Origin: Pseudomonas sp. GD03858
GTDB taxonomy: Bacteria > Pseudomonadota > Gammaproteobacteria > Pseudomonadales > Pseudomonadaceae
Length of the DNA: 64,000 nucleotides
Assembly: GCF_029840925.1 (NCBI RefSeq)
Contig: NZ_JAOCDM010000010.1
Location: forward strand, 1 to 64,000
Reading direction: 5' to 3'
Shown: one piece after another, positions 55,290 through 63,989 of the stretch
Numbering within the stretch: position 1 is the first letter of the stretch
Layout of the letters: each line of letters starts with the position of its first letter
Made by a program: the position numbers and the translations under genes
The notes under the pieces: model-generated
Databases searched by the model: none
The model's input: only the letters and a program-made list of their open reading frames with translations
What the model was told of the DNA's origin: nothing

Positions 55290-55802
55290 GTGAGTCAGTC
55301 CCGGTTCAATTCAGTGTTCCTCACCCAGCGCCTTACCTTGCTGCGCACGCTGCAGCGCATGGTGGGCAACCCCAGCACAGCCGAGGATCTGCTTCAGGAA
55401 ACCTACCTGCGCGTTACCCGCGCCCTGGGTGAACGGCCCATCGAACACCTGGAGCCGTTCGTCTTCCAGACCGCGCGCAACCTCGCCCTGGACCACCTGC
55501 GCGCCCGTCGGGTGCAGGCCCGGACCCTGGTGGACGACGTGCCCGAGCAGGTCCTGCACAACGTCGCCGCCCAGGTCGGCAGCAGCGAGGACGCCGCTCA
55601 CGCCGAACAGTTGCTCAAGCACCTGAGCGTCAGCCTCGGCCAGTTGAGCGCACGCCAGCAACGCATCTTCATCCTCAGTCGCCTGCACGGCGCCAGTTAC
55701 CTGGAAATCGCCGAGCAGTTGCAGGTTTCGGCCAGCACCGTGCAGAAGGAACTGAAACTGATCATGGCCATCTGCATGGGCGTGGCCGATCGTCACCAGT
55801 GA
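55290..55802 (+). CDS. FecI-type ECF sigma factor for heme uptake
   Basis: A 170-residue ECF sigma factor of the iron-starvation group. Region 2 contains TAEDLLQETYLRVTRAL and FVFQTARNLALDHLRARR; region 4 contains LEIAEQLQVSASTVQKELKL. I chose the GTG at 55290 (VSQSRFNSVFLTQRL), which matches relatives. The ATG at 55236 lies inside the Fur box. It is followed by a FecR-type regulator and a heme receptor, so it should be the HurI/HasI-like activator of that receptor gene. Confidence 0.88.
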   Translation: MSQSRFNSVFLTQRLTLLRTLQRMVGNPSTAEDLLQETYLRVTRALGERPIEHLEPFVFQTARNLALDHLRARRVQARTLVDDVPEQVLHNVAAQVGSSEDAAHAEQLLKHLSVSLGQLSARQQRIFILSRLHGASYLEIAEQLQVSASTVQKELKLIMAICMGVADRHQ

Positions 55803-55895
55803 CCCGACCGCTCGCCGCCGATCCGCGCAAACCCCTTGCCATGCGCCGGGCCTGCGCCGATCATGCGCAAAAAAATGCCGCTGCAAGGATTCCCC

Positions 55896-56858
55896 GTGAC
55901 CGACCACCCCGCCCCTCGCCCGACACCCGCCGAGCCCGACGCCCGCGCCCGTGCCCGCGAAGAGGCGCTGGACTGGTTGATCCGCCTGCAGTGCGCCGAT
56001 GAGCAAGACACCCAGGCGTTCGAGCACTGGCTCGGCGCCGAACCGGAGAACGCCGAAGCCTATGTCGAGGCCGAAGCGCTATGGAATGGCACGCCACTGC
56101 GCCAGGCCGCCGACCGTCTGCACCGGCGGCAGCGGCACTCGCTTGGCGGACGCCTGCGCAGGCACTGGAAACCACTGGCCACGGCCGCCGTGCTGCTGGT
56201 CGGGCTGTTCACCTTCGGCAACCTGCCCGTACGCCTGCAGGCCGACCACCTTACCGTGGTCGGCGAGCGCCAGCGCCTGCAACTGGACGATGGCGCCAAG
56301 GTGCTGCTCAACACCAACTCGGCCTTCGCCAGCGATGTGCAGGGTGGTCGCCAGGTGGCCCGCCTGCTGCAGGGCGAGGCGTACTTCCAGGTATCGGGCA
56401 GCAGCCAGCCTCCGCTGGAGGTGAGGGCTGGCCCCTTGCGCGCCAGCGTGCGCGATACCGACTTCGCCGTGCGCTACCTCGATGGCGAGGCTCAGGTCCG
56501 CGTGCAACGCGGCGATGTCGACCTGCAGGCAGCGAGTGACCAGCGCATCCGCCTCAGCGCTGGCGACAGCATCAACGTCGGCCCCAAGGGCTTCAGCGAA
56601 CGCCAACGCGCGGACCTGCGCAAGGACCTGGCCTGGGTCGAAGGCCGCCTGGTGTTCGAGAACTGCCCGCTCAGCCAGGTGCTGGCCGAAGTCCGCCGTT
56701 ACTACCCCGGCTGGATCATCAGCCGCAATGCCGAGCTGGAGCAGGTCGCGGTCACGGGCAACTACCGTCTCGACCAGCCGCTGGAAACGCTTCGCGCCCT
56801 GGCTCACATCACCTCGGCGCAATTGCACGAGTACCCCGCGCTGGTGATTCTCAACTGA
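55896..56858 (+). CDS. FecR-type anti-sigma/transducer for heme signalling
   Basis: A 320-residue single-pass membrane protein. The cytoplasmic N-terminus (about 1-85; ALDWLIRLQCADEQDTQAFE) is the sigma-binding DUF4880-type segment. One membrane helix lies near 90-110 (LATAAVLLVGLFTFGNLPV), then a periplasmic FecR domain (LDDGAKVLLNTNSAFASDV) and a C-terminal secretin-like domain. Start: GTG 55896 has AAGGA 6 nt upstream; upstream ATGs at 55863 and 55875 have no such site. It relays the heme-loaded receptor signal to the sigma factor. Confidence 0.87.
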   Translation: MTDHPAPRPTPAEPDARARAREEALDWLIRLQCADEQDTQAFEHWLGAEPENAEAYVEAEALWNGTPLRQAADRLHRRQRHSLGGRLRRHWKPLATAAVLLVGLFTFGNLPVRLQADHLTVVGERQRLQLDDGAKVLLNTNSAFASDVQGGRQVARLLQGEAYFQVSGSSQPPLEVRAGPLRASVRDTDFAVRYLDGEAQVRVQRGDVDLQAASDQRIRLSAGDSINVGPKGFSERQRADLRKDLAWVEGRLVFENCPLSQVLAEVRRYYPGWIISRNAELEQVAVTGNYRLDQPLETLRALAHITSAQLHEYPALVILN

Positions 56859-56919
56859 TCCGAAGTTTTTTTACGCGATCGCCCCCTGTCGCCCGTCTCG
56901 TTATAGCCAATACGATTGA

Positions 56920-56939
56920 TTCTCGTTCGAAAACGAGAA
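56920..56939. promoter_or_regulatory. Perfect 20-bp palindrome before the heme receptor
   Basis: TTCTCGTTCGAAAACGAGAA is a perfect inverted repeat 42 bp upstream of the receptor start. It may be a Fur-type operator variant or part of the sigma-dependent promoter. It does not fit the classic GATAAT hexamers well. Confidence 0.4.
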
Positions 56940-56981
56940 CAAACACTGCCTATAACCCACGCGCGACAGGGAGCGCTCTCG

Positions 56982-59588
56982 ATGCCCACAGGTCAAACCC
57001 GCCCGTCCTCTTCTTCCCGCCGTAGCGGGCAATTGTCCCTGTTGACCCTGGCCCTGCTCGCCAGCGGCGCCTGCAGCCTGCCGGTGCTGGCCGTGGAGCC
57101 GGCCCAGGCGAGCAGCCCGCGCATGGGCGACTACCGCTTCGCCATCACCCAGCAGCCGCTGGTCGAAGCCATCAACGCCTTCAGCAAGGTGACCGGTTGG
57201 CAGGTCGGTTTCAGCGCCACGCTGGCCGACGGCGTCGCCTCGCCGGGCGTGCAGGGCTCGCTGACCCCGGAGGCGGCACTGCAGCGCCTGCTGCGCGGTA
57301 CAGGCCTGAGCTACCGCAAGATCGGTAACGGCAACGTGGTGCTCGAGCGCCAGTCCGCCGGCAACGTCATCGCCCTGCAGCAGGTCACCGTCAGCGCCAC
57401 CCGCAGCGCCCAGGATGTCAGCCAGGTGCCGAGCACCGTCAGCGTGCAGACCCGTGAGCAGCTGGATCGGCAGAACGTTAACGACATCAAGCAGCTGGTG
57501 CGTTACGAGCCCGGCGTTTCGGTGTCCGGCACCGGCCAGCGCAGCGGCCTGAACGGCTACAACATCCGTGGTATCGATGGCGACCGGGTGCTGACCCAGG
57601 TGGACGGCGTAACGATTCCCGACAGTTTCTTCTACGGTCCCTATGCCCAGACACAACGCAACTACGTCGATCCGGAGATCGTCAAGCGGGTGGAGATCCT
57701 GCGCGGCCCGGCCTCGGTGCTGTACGGCAGCAATGCCATTGGTGGCGCGGTGAGCTACTACACCCTGGACCCGGAAGACATCATCAAGCCAGGCAAGGAT
57801 GTCGGCGCACGCCTGAAGTCCGGCTACAGCTCCGCCGACGAAAGCTGGTTGACCTCGGCCACCGTCGCGGGCCGCCAGGGCGAGTTCGACGGCCTGCTGC
57901 ACCTGAGCCAGCGCAACGGCCATGAGACCGAGTCCTATGGCGGGCACGGTGGCCCCGGCATCGCGCGAACCAAGGCCAACCCCGAAGACGTTCGCACCAC
58001 CAACGTGCTGGCCAAGCTGGGCTGGAATTACGCCGATGACGCGCGACTCGGGCTGACCTACGAGCACTACAAGGATGATCGCGACCAGAACATCCTCAGC
58101 GCGGTGGGTGGGCCGTATGACGGCAACCGCCCCCTGGGCATGTACCGCAGCCGTACCGGTAACGACACCGTTACCCGCGAACGTTTCGGCATCAATCACG
58201 AGTTCGGCCTGGACACACTGCTCGCCGACCACGTCAAGTGGAGCCTGAACTACCAGATCGCCAAGACTGACCAGGAAACCTCTGAAATCTACTTCCCGTT
58301 CAGCCGCACTGTGCTGCGCGAACGCGACACCACCTACAAGGACCGCCAATGGGTGCTCGATGCCCAGCTGGACAAAGCGTTCCGTATCGGTGAAACCGAC
58401 CACCTGCTCACCTACGGCACCACGCTCAAACATGAAAAGATCACCGGCCTGCGTACCGGCAACGGCACCTGCCTGGTGGTGGGCGGCGCCTGCCGCTTCA
58501 TCGGCCAGAACAGCCCGGCCGACACCCCGGCACCGGTCAGCGACTTCCCGGATCCGACCATCAACACCTACAGCCTGTTCGCCCAGGATGAGATCCGCTG
58601 GAACAACTGGACCTTCCTGCCCGGCGCACGCTACGACTACACCCGCATCGATCCGAAGATGACCGCCGAGTACCTGCGGGGCGTCCAGGACACCAGCCCG
58701 ACCCCGGAAAGCGGTATCGATGATGCTGACAAGAAGTGGCACCGTCTGTCGCCCAAGCTTGGGGTGACCTATGCCTTCAACGACAACTACACCTGGTACG
58801 GCCAATACGCCGAAGGTTTCCGTACGCCAAGCGCCAAAGCCATCTGGGGTCGCTTCACAAACCTCGCCGGAGGTTATGCGGTGGAGCCCAATCCAGGTCT
58901 GGAACCGGAAAAGAGCAAGAGCTACGAAACCGGACTGCGTGGCAACTTCGACGCTGGCAACTTCGATGTGGCAGTGTTCTACAACAAGTATCGCGACTTC
59001 ATCAATGAAGAGGCCGTCAAATCGTCCAACCTGGGTAGCGCCTTCCAGGCCAGCAATATCAAGCACGCGACCATCAAGGGCGCCGAGGTCAAGGGTCGTC
59101 TGAACCTGGACCGCTTCGGCGCGCCAGAGGGCCTGTACACCGTCGGCTCCATCGCCTATGCCTACGGGCGCAACGACGACACCGGCCAACCTCTCAACAG
59201 CGTCAACCCGCTGACCGGCGTGTTCGGCCTGGGCTACGAGCAGGTTGACTATGGCACCCAGCTCAGCTGGACCGTGGTCAAACGCAAGAACCGCGTGGAC
59301 GACACCAAGTTCTTTGCTCCCGACGGTTCCAGCTCCGATTTCCGTACCCCTGGCTACGGTGTGCTCGACCTGACCGGGTTCTACCGGATCACCGACGATC
59401 TGACCATCAATGGCGGTTTGTACAACCTTACCGACAAGAAGTACTGGCAATGGGATGACGTGCGCAAGTACGCCATGGTCGGCAACCCCAATGGGCAGAG
59501 CGAAGCAGCCGCTACCCAGCCGGCCAACCTGGATCGCCTGACAGCCCCTGGCCGTAACTTCGCCATCAATCTGGTGTGGGATATCTGA
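56982..59588 (+). CDS. TonB-dependent heme receptor with signalling domain
   Basis: An 868-residue outer-membrane receptor. It has a signal peptide, then a secretin/TonB short N-terminal domain (about 45-120; QPLVEAINAFSKVTGWQV) typical of signalling transducers. A plug follows (VTVSATRSAQDVSQVPSTV, RGPASVLYGSNAIGGAVSY), then the barrel ending LVWDI. The heme-receptor landmarks FRTPSAK and PNPGLEPEKS correspond to the FRAP and NPNL boxes. The start is ATG 56982 with AGGGAG upstream; the 56916 ATG lies within the palindrome. Downstream is heme oxygenase. Confidence 0.9.
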   Translation: MPTGQTRPSSSSRRSGQLSLLTLALLASGACSLPVLAVEPAQASSPRMGDYRFAITQQPLVEAINAFSKVTGWQVGFSATLADGVASPGVQGSLTPEAALQRLLRGTGLSYRKIGNGNVVLERQSAGNVIALQQVTVSATRSAQDVSQVPSTVSVQTREQLDRQNVNDIKQLVRYEPGVSVSGTGQRSGLNGYNIRGIDGDRVLTQVDGVTIPDSFFYGPYAQTQRNYVDPEIVKRVEILRGPASVLYGSNAIGGAVSYYTLDPEDIIKPGKDVGARLKSGYSSADESWLTSATVAGRQGEFDGLLHLSQRNGHETESYGGHGGPGIARTKANPEDVRTTNVLAKLGWNYADDARLGLTYEHYKDDRDQNILSAVGGPYDGNRPLGMYRSRTGNDTVTRERFGINHEFGLDTLLADHVKWSLNYQIAKTDQETSEIYFPFSRTVLRERDTTYKDRQWVLDAQLDKAFRIGETDHLLTYGTTLKHEKITGLRTGNGTCLVVGGACRFIGQNSPADTPAPVSDFPDPTINTYSLFAQDEIRWNNWTFLPGARYDYTRIDPKMTAEYLRGVQDTSPTPESGIDDADKKWHRLSPKLGVTYAFNDNYTWYGQYAEGFRTPSAKAIWGRFTNLAGGYAVEPNPGLEPEKSKSYETGLRGNFDAGNFDVAVFYNKYRDFINEEAVKSSNLGSAFQASNIKHATIKGAEVKGRLNLDRFGAPEGLYTVGSIAYAYGRNDDTGQPLNSVNPLTGVFGLGYEQVDYGTQLSWTVVKRKNRVDDTKFFAPDGSSSDFRTPGYGVLDLTGFYRITDDLTINGGLYNLTDKKYWQWDDVRKYAMVGNPNGQSEAAATQPANLDRLTAPGRNFAINLVWDI

Positions 59589-59599
59589 TCGACTGAAAA

Positions 59600-59628
59600 G
59601 GGCGGCGCCCGCGATGCAGGTGCCGCCC
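59600..59628 (+). terminator. Hairpin after the heme receptor gene
   Basis: GGGCGGC and GCCGCCC pair around a 15-nt loop just after the stop, followed by GTTTC. This is a moderate terminator. Confidence 0.5.
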
Positions 59629-59637
59629 GTTTCAAGT

Positions 59638-59656
59638 CATGAGAATGATTTCACTT
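59638..59656. promoter_or_regulatory. Possible Fur-like site before heme oxygenase
   Basis: TCATGAGAATGATTTCACT partly matches the Fur consensus (GA.AATGAT core). It is weak, and listed because heme oxygenase genes are usually iron-regulated. Confidence 0.3.
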
Positions 59657-59736
59657 CGCAGGTGAGGTTTTTTTACTGTCCCGCGTCTTCTCTTTCGTCT
59701 TGTCACTAGACAGCCCCATTTCCCAAGGATGCCCCC

Positions 59737-60342
59737 ATGACCACTCCGTCCGCCGAACGCGCCGCGCTGCGCTCCCAACGCCTGAACCAGGTCACCCACG
59801 CCCCGCACACCGAGCTCGACGCCCTGGTCAAGTCGCACAAGCCGTTCGACAGCCGCGAAAGCTTCGCCCGCTTCGTGGTCGCCCAGTACCTGTTCCAGTC
59901 CGAACTGCAAGCGCTGTACACCGACCCCAAGCTGATCGCCATCGTTCCTGACCTGGCCGAGCGCTGCCGCGCCGAACAGGCCCGCCTGGACCTGGCCGAC
60001 CTCGACACCGAAGTGCCGGCGCCGTTCGCCGGGGCCTTGCAGAACCCAAGCCTGGGCGAGGCCCTGGGCTGGATCTTCGTCTCCGAAGGCTCCAAACTGG
60101 GCGCCGCGTTCCTGATCAAGCGTGCCGTGGCCCTGGAACTGTCCGAGACCTTCGGCGCTCGTCACCTGGGCGAGCCAGCCGGTGGCCGCGCCGAAGGCTG
60201 GAAACAGTTCACCCGGATCCTCGACGGCCTGGAATTGTCGCCCGAGGAAGACGCCGCCGCCGAACGTGGCGCGGTCGCCGCCTTCGAGCGCTTCACCGAG
60301 CTGCTCAAGCATGCCTACGCCACCGACGCGGCGCTGGCCTGA
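59737..60342 (+). CDS. hemO: Heme oxygenase (PigA/HemO type)
   Basis: A 201-residue biliverdin-forming heme oxygenase. The N-terminal helix holds the probable proximal His in NQVTHAPHTELDALVKSHKP, and the distal helix has the flexible glycine motif GWIFVSEGSKLGAAFL. It frees iron from heme imported by the adjacent receptor. It is the last gene of the heme island, with its own promoter region of about 150 nt. Whether the product isomer is the beta/delta form (as in PigA) cannot be read from sequence alone. Confidence 0.9.
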   Translation: MTTPSAERAALRSQRLNQVTHAPHTELDALVKSHKPFDSRESFARFVVAQYLFQSELQALYTDPKLIAIVPDLAERCRAEQARLDLADLDTEVPAPFAGALQNPSLGEALGWIFVSEGSKLGAAFLIKRAVALELSETFGARHLGEPAGGRAEGWKQFTRILDGLELSPEEDAAAERGAVAAFERFTELLKHAYATDAALA

Positions 60343-60354
60343 CACGCTTTACCC

Positions 60355-60374
60355 CGGCCGCCTGCGGGCGGCCG
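60355..60374 (+). terminator. GC hairpin after heme oxygenase
   Basis: CGGCCGCC-TGCG-GGCGGCCG, a perfect 8-bp stem 13 nt after the stop. There is no T-run, so strength is uncertain. Confidence 0.45.
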
Positions 60375-60392
60375 CACCGTTGCAGTGAGACC

Positions 60393-60806
60393 ATGACCCG
60401 AATCGCCCGCTCGAAACTGTCCCGTCTGCTCTACGCGATCCTCGCCTACGTCAGCCTGGGGATAGGCCTCGTGGCCATCGTCATCCCCGGATTGCCGACC
60501 ACCGAATTCATCCTGCTCGCCGCCTGGGCCGCCACCCGCAGCTCGCCGCGCCTGTCAGCCTGGCTGGAGAACCACCGGCTGTTCGGCCCGATTCTCTTCA
60601 ACTGGCGCAACGGCAAGGTGATCCAGCGGCGCGCCAAGATCAGCGCGACCATCAGCATGCTGCTGTGTGCCGGCCTGATGCTGACCTTTCTCGAACACCG
60701 CTGGCCGGTGTTCCTCGCCATCGGCGGCATGACCCTGGGCAATCTGTGGATCTGGTCGCGCCCGGAACGCCCGACCACGCAAGGCGCCGTCGAACTGCGA
60801 GGTTGA
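60393..60806 (+). CDS. DUF454 (YbaN-like) inner-membrane protein
   Basis: A 137-residue membrane protein with three to four hydrophobic helices. The family hallmark is GLVAIVIPGLPTTEFILLAAWAA, followed by SSPRLSAWLENHRLFGPIL. It is widespread in Proteobacteria and often near heme or iron genes, but of unknown function. Confidence 0.82.
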   Translation: MTRIARSKLSRLLYAILAYVSLGIGLVAIVIPGLPTTEFILLAAWAATRSSPRLSAWLENHRLFGPILFNWRNGKVIQRRAKISATISMLLCAGLMLTFLEHRWPVFLAIGGMTLGNLWIWSRPERPTTQGAVELRG

Positions 60807-60864
60807 TTCATTTGCGCCGCGGCGCCAGATGTACTGCAATGGGGTCCACGAAGGAGGATCCCGC

Positions 60865-62211
60865 ATGCGGCCGTTGCTCGAGACCATCGCCGACTCCCTG
60901 ACTCTGGACACCGATGCCGTGCGCTGGCACGGTATCGGCGCCCTGCCCTCCGCGTTCGCCGTCACCGGCCTGGCCTCGGCCAGTTTCGCGGCCTGCGGTC
61001 TGGCCTTGGCCAAGCTGCTGGCAAGCCAGTTGCACCACTGTCCGCCGGTCAGCGTCGATCGCCGCCTGGCATCGCTCTGGTTCGGCACCAGCCTGCGCCC
61101 TCTGGGCTGGCAGCCACCGCCCTTGTGGGATGCCATCGCCGGCGACTACCAGGCCCGCAATGGCTGGATACGCCTGCACACCAATGCGCCCCATCATCGC
61201 GCCGCGGCCTTGCAGGTGCTTGGCTGTCCGGCCGACCGGGACAGCGTGAGCAATCGAGTGCTCGCATGGGATGCCGACGCCCTGGAAACCGCCATCGTCA
61301 AGAACGGCGGCTGCGCGGCGCGCATGCGCAATTGGCAGGAGTGGTGCGGGCATCCTCAAGGCCTGGCGGTCAACCGCGAGCCGCTGATTCTGCGCGAGTC
61401 TCACGCGGGCGCGCCGCTTGCCTGGCAAGGCAGCGAGGCCAGGCCGCTGAACGGAATCAAGGTGCTCGACCTCACCCGCATTCTCGCCGGCCCCATTGCC
61501 ACTCGCCTGCTGGCCGGCTTTGGCGCCGATGTGCTGCGCCTCGATCCACCTGGCTGGGAAGAGCCGGCGGTCGCCGCCGAAGTCACGCTGGGCAAACGCT
61601 GCGCGCGCCTGGACCTGCGCACCCGCGCGGGCCAGGAGGTTTTCCGACAACTGCTGGCCGAAGCCGATGTACTGGTCCACGGCTACCGCGCCGATGCCCT
61701 CGAGCGCCTTGGGTTCGGCGCGCAGCCACGCCGCCAGCTCAACCCCGGCCTGATCGATGTGAGCCTCAACGCCTATGGTTGGAGCGGCCCCTGGCGAGAT
61801 CGGCGTGGATTCGACAGCCTGGTGCAGATGAGCACTGGCATCGCGCGCGAAGGCATGCGTTGGCGACAGATGGACCGGCCCGTGCCGTTGCCGGTGCAGG
61901 CGCTGGACCATGCCACAGGGTACCTGATGGCCGCCGAGGTGATACGCGCGCTGACCGAGCGCCTGCGCAGTGGCGAGGCTTGCCAAAGCCGGCTGTCGCT
62001 GGCGCGTACCGCCAAGCTGCTGATCGAGCGGGGAACGATGGAGGAGGATCTGCCGTTGGCGGCGGAGTCACCCGAGGATCTCGACCCCGTCATGGAATGC
62101 ACGGCCTGGGGCGAGGCACAACGGATCAGAGGGCCGTTGAAAGTGGGTGAAGCGTCGATGGCCTGGGAGCGTGGGGCATCGCAACTGGGCTCGGCACAGG
62201 CACAGTGGTGA
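60865..62211 (+). CDS. CaiB/BaiF family III CoA-transferase
   Basis: A 448-residue protein. The second half (about 200-420) is a clear family III CoA-transferase: NGIKVLDLTRILAGPIATRL, AEADVLVHGYRADALERLG and LNPGLIDVSLNAYGWSGPW. The first 190 residues are a less conserved CaiB-like half. The substrate cannot be told from context. The start ATG at 60865 has a very strong AAGGAGG site. It converges on the ArcD-like gene with a single REP unit between. Confidence 0.83.
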   Translation: MRPLLETIADSLTLDTDAVRWHGIGALPSAFAVTGLASASFAACGLALAKLLASQLHHCPPVSVDRRLASLWFGTSLRPLGWQPPPLWDAIAGDYQARNGWIRLHTNAPHHRAAALQVLGCPADRDSVSNRVLAWDADALETAIVKNGGCAARMRNWQEWCGHPQGLAVNREPLILRESHAGAPLAWQGSEARPLNGIKVLDLTRILAGPIATRLLAGFGADVLRLDPPGWEEPAVAAEVTLGKRCARLDLRTRAGQEVFRQLLAEADVLVHGYRADALERLGFGAQPRRQLNPGLIDVSLNAYGWSGPWRDRRGFDSLVQMSTGIAREGMRWRQMDRPVPLPVQALDHATGYLMAAEVIRALTERLRSGEACQSRLSLARTAKLLIERGTMEEDLPLAAESPEDLDPVMECTAWGEAQRIRGPLKVGEASMAWERGASQLGSAQAQW

Positions 62212-62218
62212 TGGATCC

Positions 62219-62242
62219 GTGGGAGCGGGCTTGCCCCGCGAT
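62219..62242. repeat. Single REP unit (class B)
   Basis: GTGGGAGCGGGCTTGCCCCG then CGAT, here without an inverted partner, in the 34-nt gap between two convergent genes. Confidence 0.75.
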
Positions 62243-62245
62243 TTT

Positions 62246-63673
62246 CTAAAGGCTCAGCAACCCCGAATACAACGCGTATGCGGCCAATCCTGCCCCTACC
62301 AGCACCGCAGCGAATATCAGCTTCTCCAAACGGGTGAACAATGCCTGCCCCTGTTCGCGCTTGGCCCGGGCGAACAGGATCACCCCAGGGGCATAGAGCA
62401 ACGCCGACAGCAGCACGTACTTGAGGCCACCGGCGTACAGCAGCCAGACCGCATACAGCAACGCGACCAGCGCGATCAGCAGGTCCTTGCGGCGCAATCC
62501 GGCCTGCCCCTGGTAGCCCTCGCCGCGCACGGCCAGCAGCACGGCATAGGCCGCCGACCAGAAATACGGCACCAGGATCATCGACGACGCCAGGTAGATC
62601 AGGCTGGTATAGGTGCCCGCCGAAAACAGCGTGATCAACAAGAAGCCCTGGATCATCACATTGGTCAGCCACAGGGCGTTGGCCGGCACCTGGTTGGCGT
62701 TCTCCCGCGCCAGGAACCGCGGCATGGTCTTGTCGCGGGCGGTGGCGAAGAGAATCTCCGCGCACAACAGCGCCCACGACAGCAAGGCGCCCAGCAGCGA
62801 CACCGCCAGGCCAATGCTGATCAGCAACGCCCCCCAGGGCCCGACGATATGCTCCAGCACCGAAGCCAGCGACGGGTTCTGCAACCCGGCCAGCTCCGGC
62901 TGGGTCATCACCCCCAGCGACAGCACATTGACCAGCACCAGCAATGCCAGCACCCCAAGAAAGCCGATCACGGTGGCCTTGCCCACGTCCGAACGATGCA
63001 ACGCGCGCCCCGAGTAGACACTGGCGCCCTCGATACCGATGAACACGAACACAGTCACCAGCATCATGTTGCGCACCTGCTCCAGCACGCTGCCGAACTT
63101 GGGGTTGCTCAGGCCCCAGATATCGCGGGTGAAGATGTCGGCGCGGAAGGCGACGGCGGCGATGACGATGAAGATCAGCAGCGGCACCACCTTGGCCACG
63201 GTCGTCACCTGGTTGATGAACGCCGCTTCCTTGATGCCGCGCAGCACGAGAAAGTGCACGGCCCACAGCAGCAGCGAGGCGCAGCCTATGGCCAGCGGCG
63301 TGTTGCCCTCGCCAAACACCGGAAAGTAGAAGCCCAGGGTACTGAACAACAGCACGAAATAACCGACGTTGCCCAGCCAGGCGCTGATCCAGTAGCCCCA
63401 GGCCGAGGAAAAGCCCATGTAGTCGCCGAACCCGGCCTTGGCGTAGGCATACACCCCCGAGTCGAGTTCGGGCTTGCGGTTGGCCAGGGTCTGGAACACG
63501 AAGGCCAGCGCCAGCATGCCCACCGCGGTGATGCTCCAGCCGATCAACACCGCACCGACATCGGCGCGCGCGGCCATGTTCTGTGGCAACGAGAAGATCC
63601 CGCCACCGATCATCGAGCCGACCACCAACGCGATCAGCGCGCCAAGGCGCAGCTTTTGTCCGGGTTCGCTCAT
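62246..63673 (-). CDS. arcD: Arginine/ornithine antiporter (ArcD family, APC superfamily)
   Basis: A 475-residue inner-membrane transporter with about 12-13 helices. The N-terminal APC signature is LVVGSMIGGGIFSLPQNMAA. It reads almost like the Pseudomonas ArcD along its length (YAYAKAGFGDYMGFSSAWGY, FIGIEGASVYSGRALHR). ArcD exchanges external arginine for ornithine to feed the deiminase pathway. No arcABC genes lie on its downstream side, so it may be a paralogue for another basic amino acid. The substrate is inferred from overall similarity. Confidence 0.8.
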   Translation of the reverse strand: MSEPGQKLRLGALIALVVGSMIGGGIFSLPQNMAARADVGAVLIGWSITAVGMLALAFVFQTLANRKPELDSGVYAYAKAGFGDYMGFSSAWGYWISAWLGNVGYFVLLFSTLGFYFPVFGEGNTPLAIGCASLLLWAVHFLVLRGIKEAAFINQVTTVAKVVPLLIFIVIAAVAFRADIFTRDIWGLSNPKFGSVLEQVRNMMLVTVFVFIGIEGASVYSGRALHRSDVGKATVIGFLGVLALLVLVNVLSLGVMTQPELAGLQNPSLASVLEHIVGPWGALLISIGLAVSLLGALLSWALLCAEILFATARDKTMPRFLARENANQVPANALWLTNVMIQGFLLITLFSAGTYTSLIYLASSMILVPYFWSAAYAVLLAVRGEGYQGQAGLRRKDLLIALVALLYAVWLLYAGGLKYVLLSALLYAPGVILFARAKREQGQALFTRLEKLIFAAVLVGAGLAAYALYSGLLSL

Positions 63674-63989
63674 GGGGTTCCCCGTGCGCGGGCACGCGTA
63701 AACGAATTAAGCAGCATGAATGTTACAAGTTTCTTATTAAATCAAGCCATTAAAAGCTATAGCACTCATAACAGAGTTGTCTATAGCCGCCACCTGTTAA
63801 AAATGACAGTTGCCAACTATTTGGCAACTCGCCTAAACCTGTCGCTGTTTACTGTGAAAAATTTGCGAAACGCCTAAAAGTGTCTAACTTCACAGTTCGC
63901 AGGCAAAACGGAGCGTTTGCTCTGGATGGACACGGAGGTGCCAGCGCACAAGGCCTGCGGCAGAGCTGTCGGCATCCTCCAGGAGACGC
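63674..63989. other. AT-rich intergenic region upstream of the ArcD-like gene
   Basis: A 316-nt region with AT-rich sequence (63711-63860) suitable for divergent promoters. GCCAACTATTTGGC (63810-63823) is a perfect inverted repeat that could be a regulator site. The right end bears several GGAG sequences. A frame open from an ATG at 63926 to the window end has no good ribosome-binding site. Confidence 0.4.
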
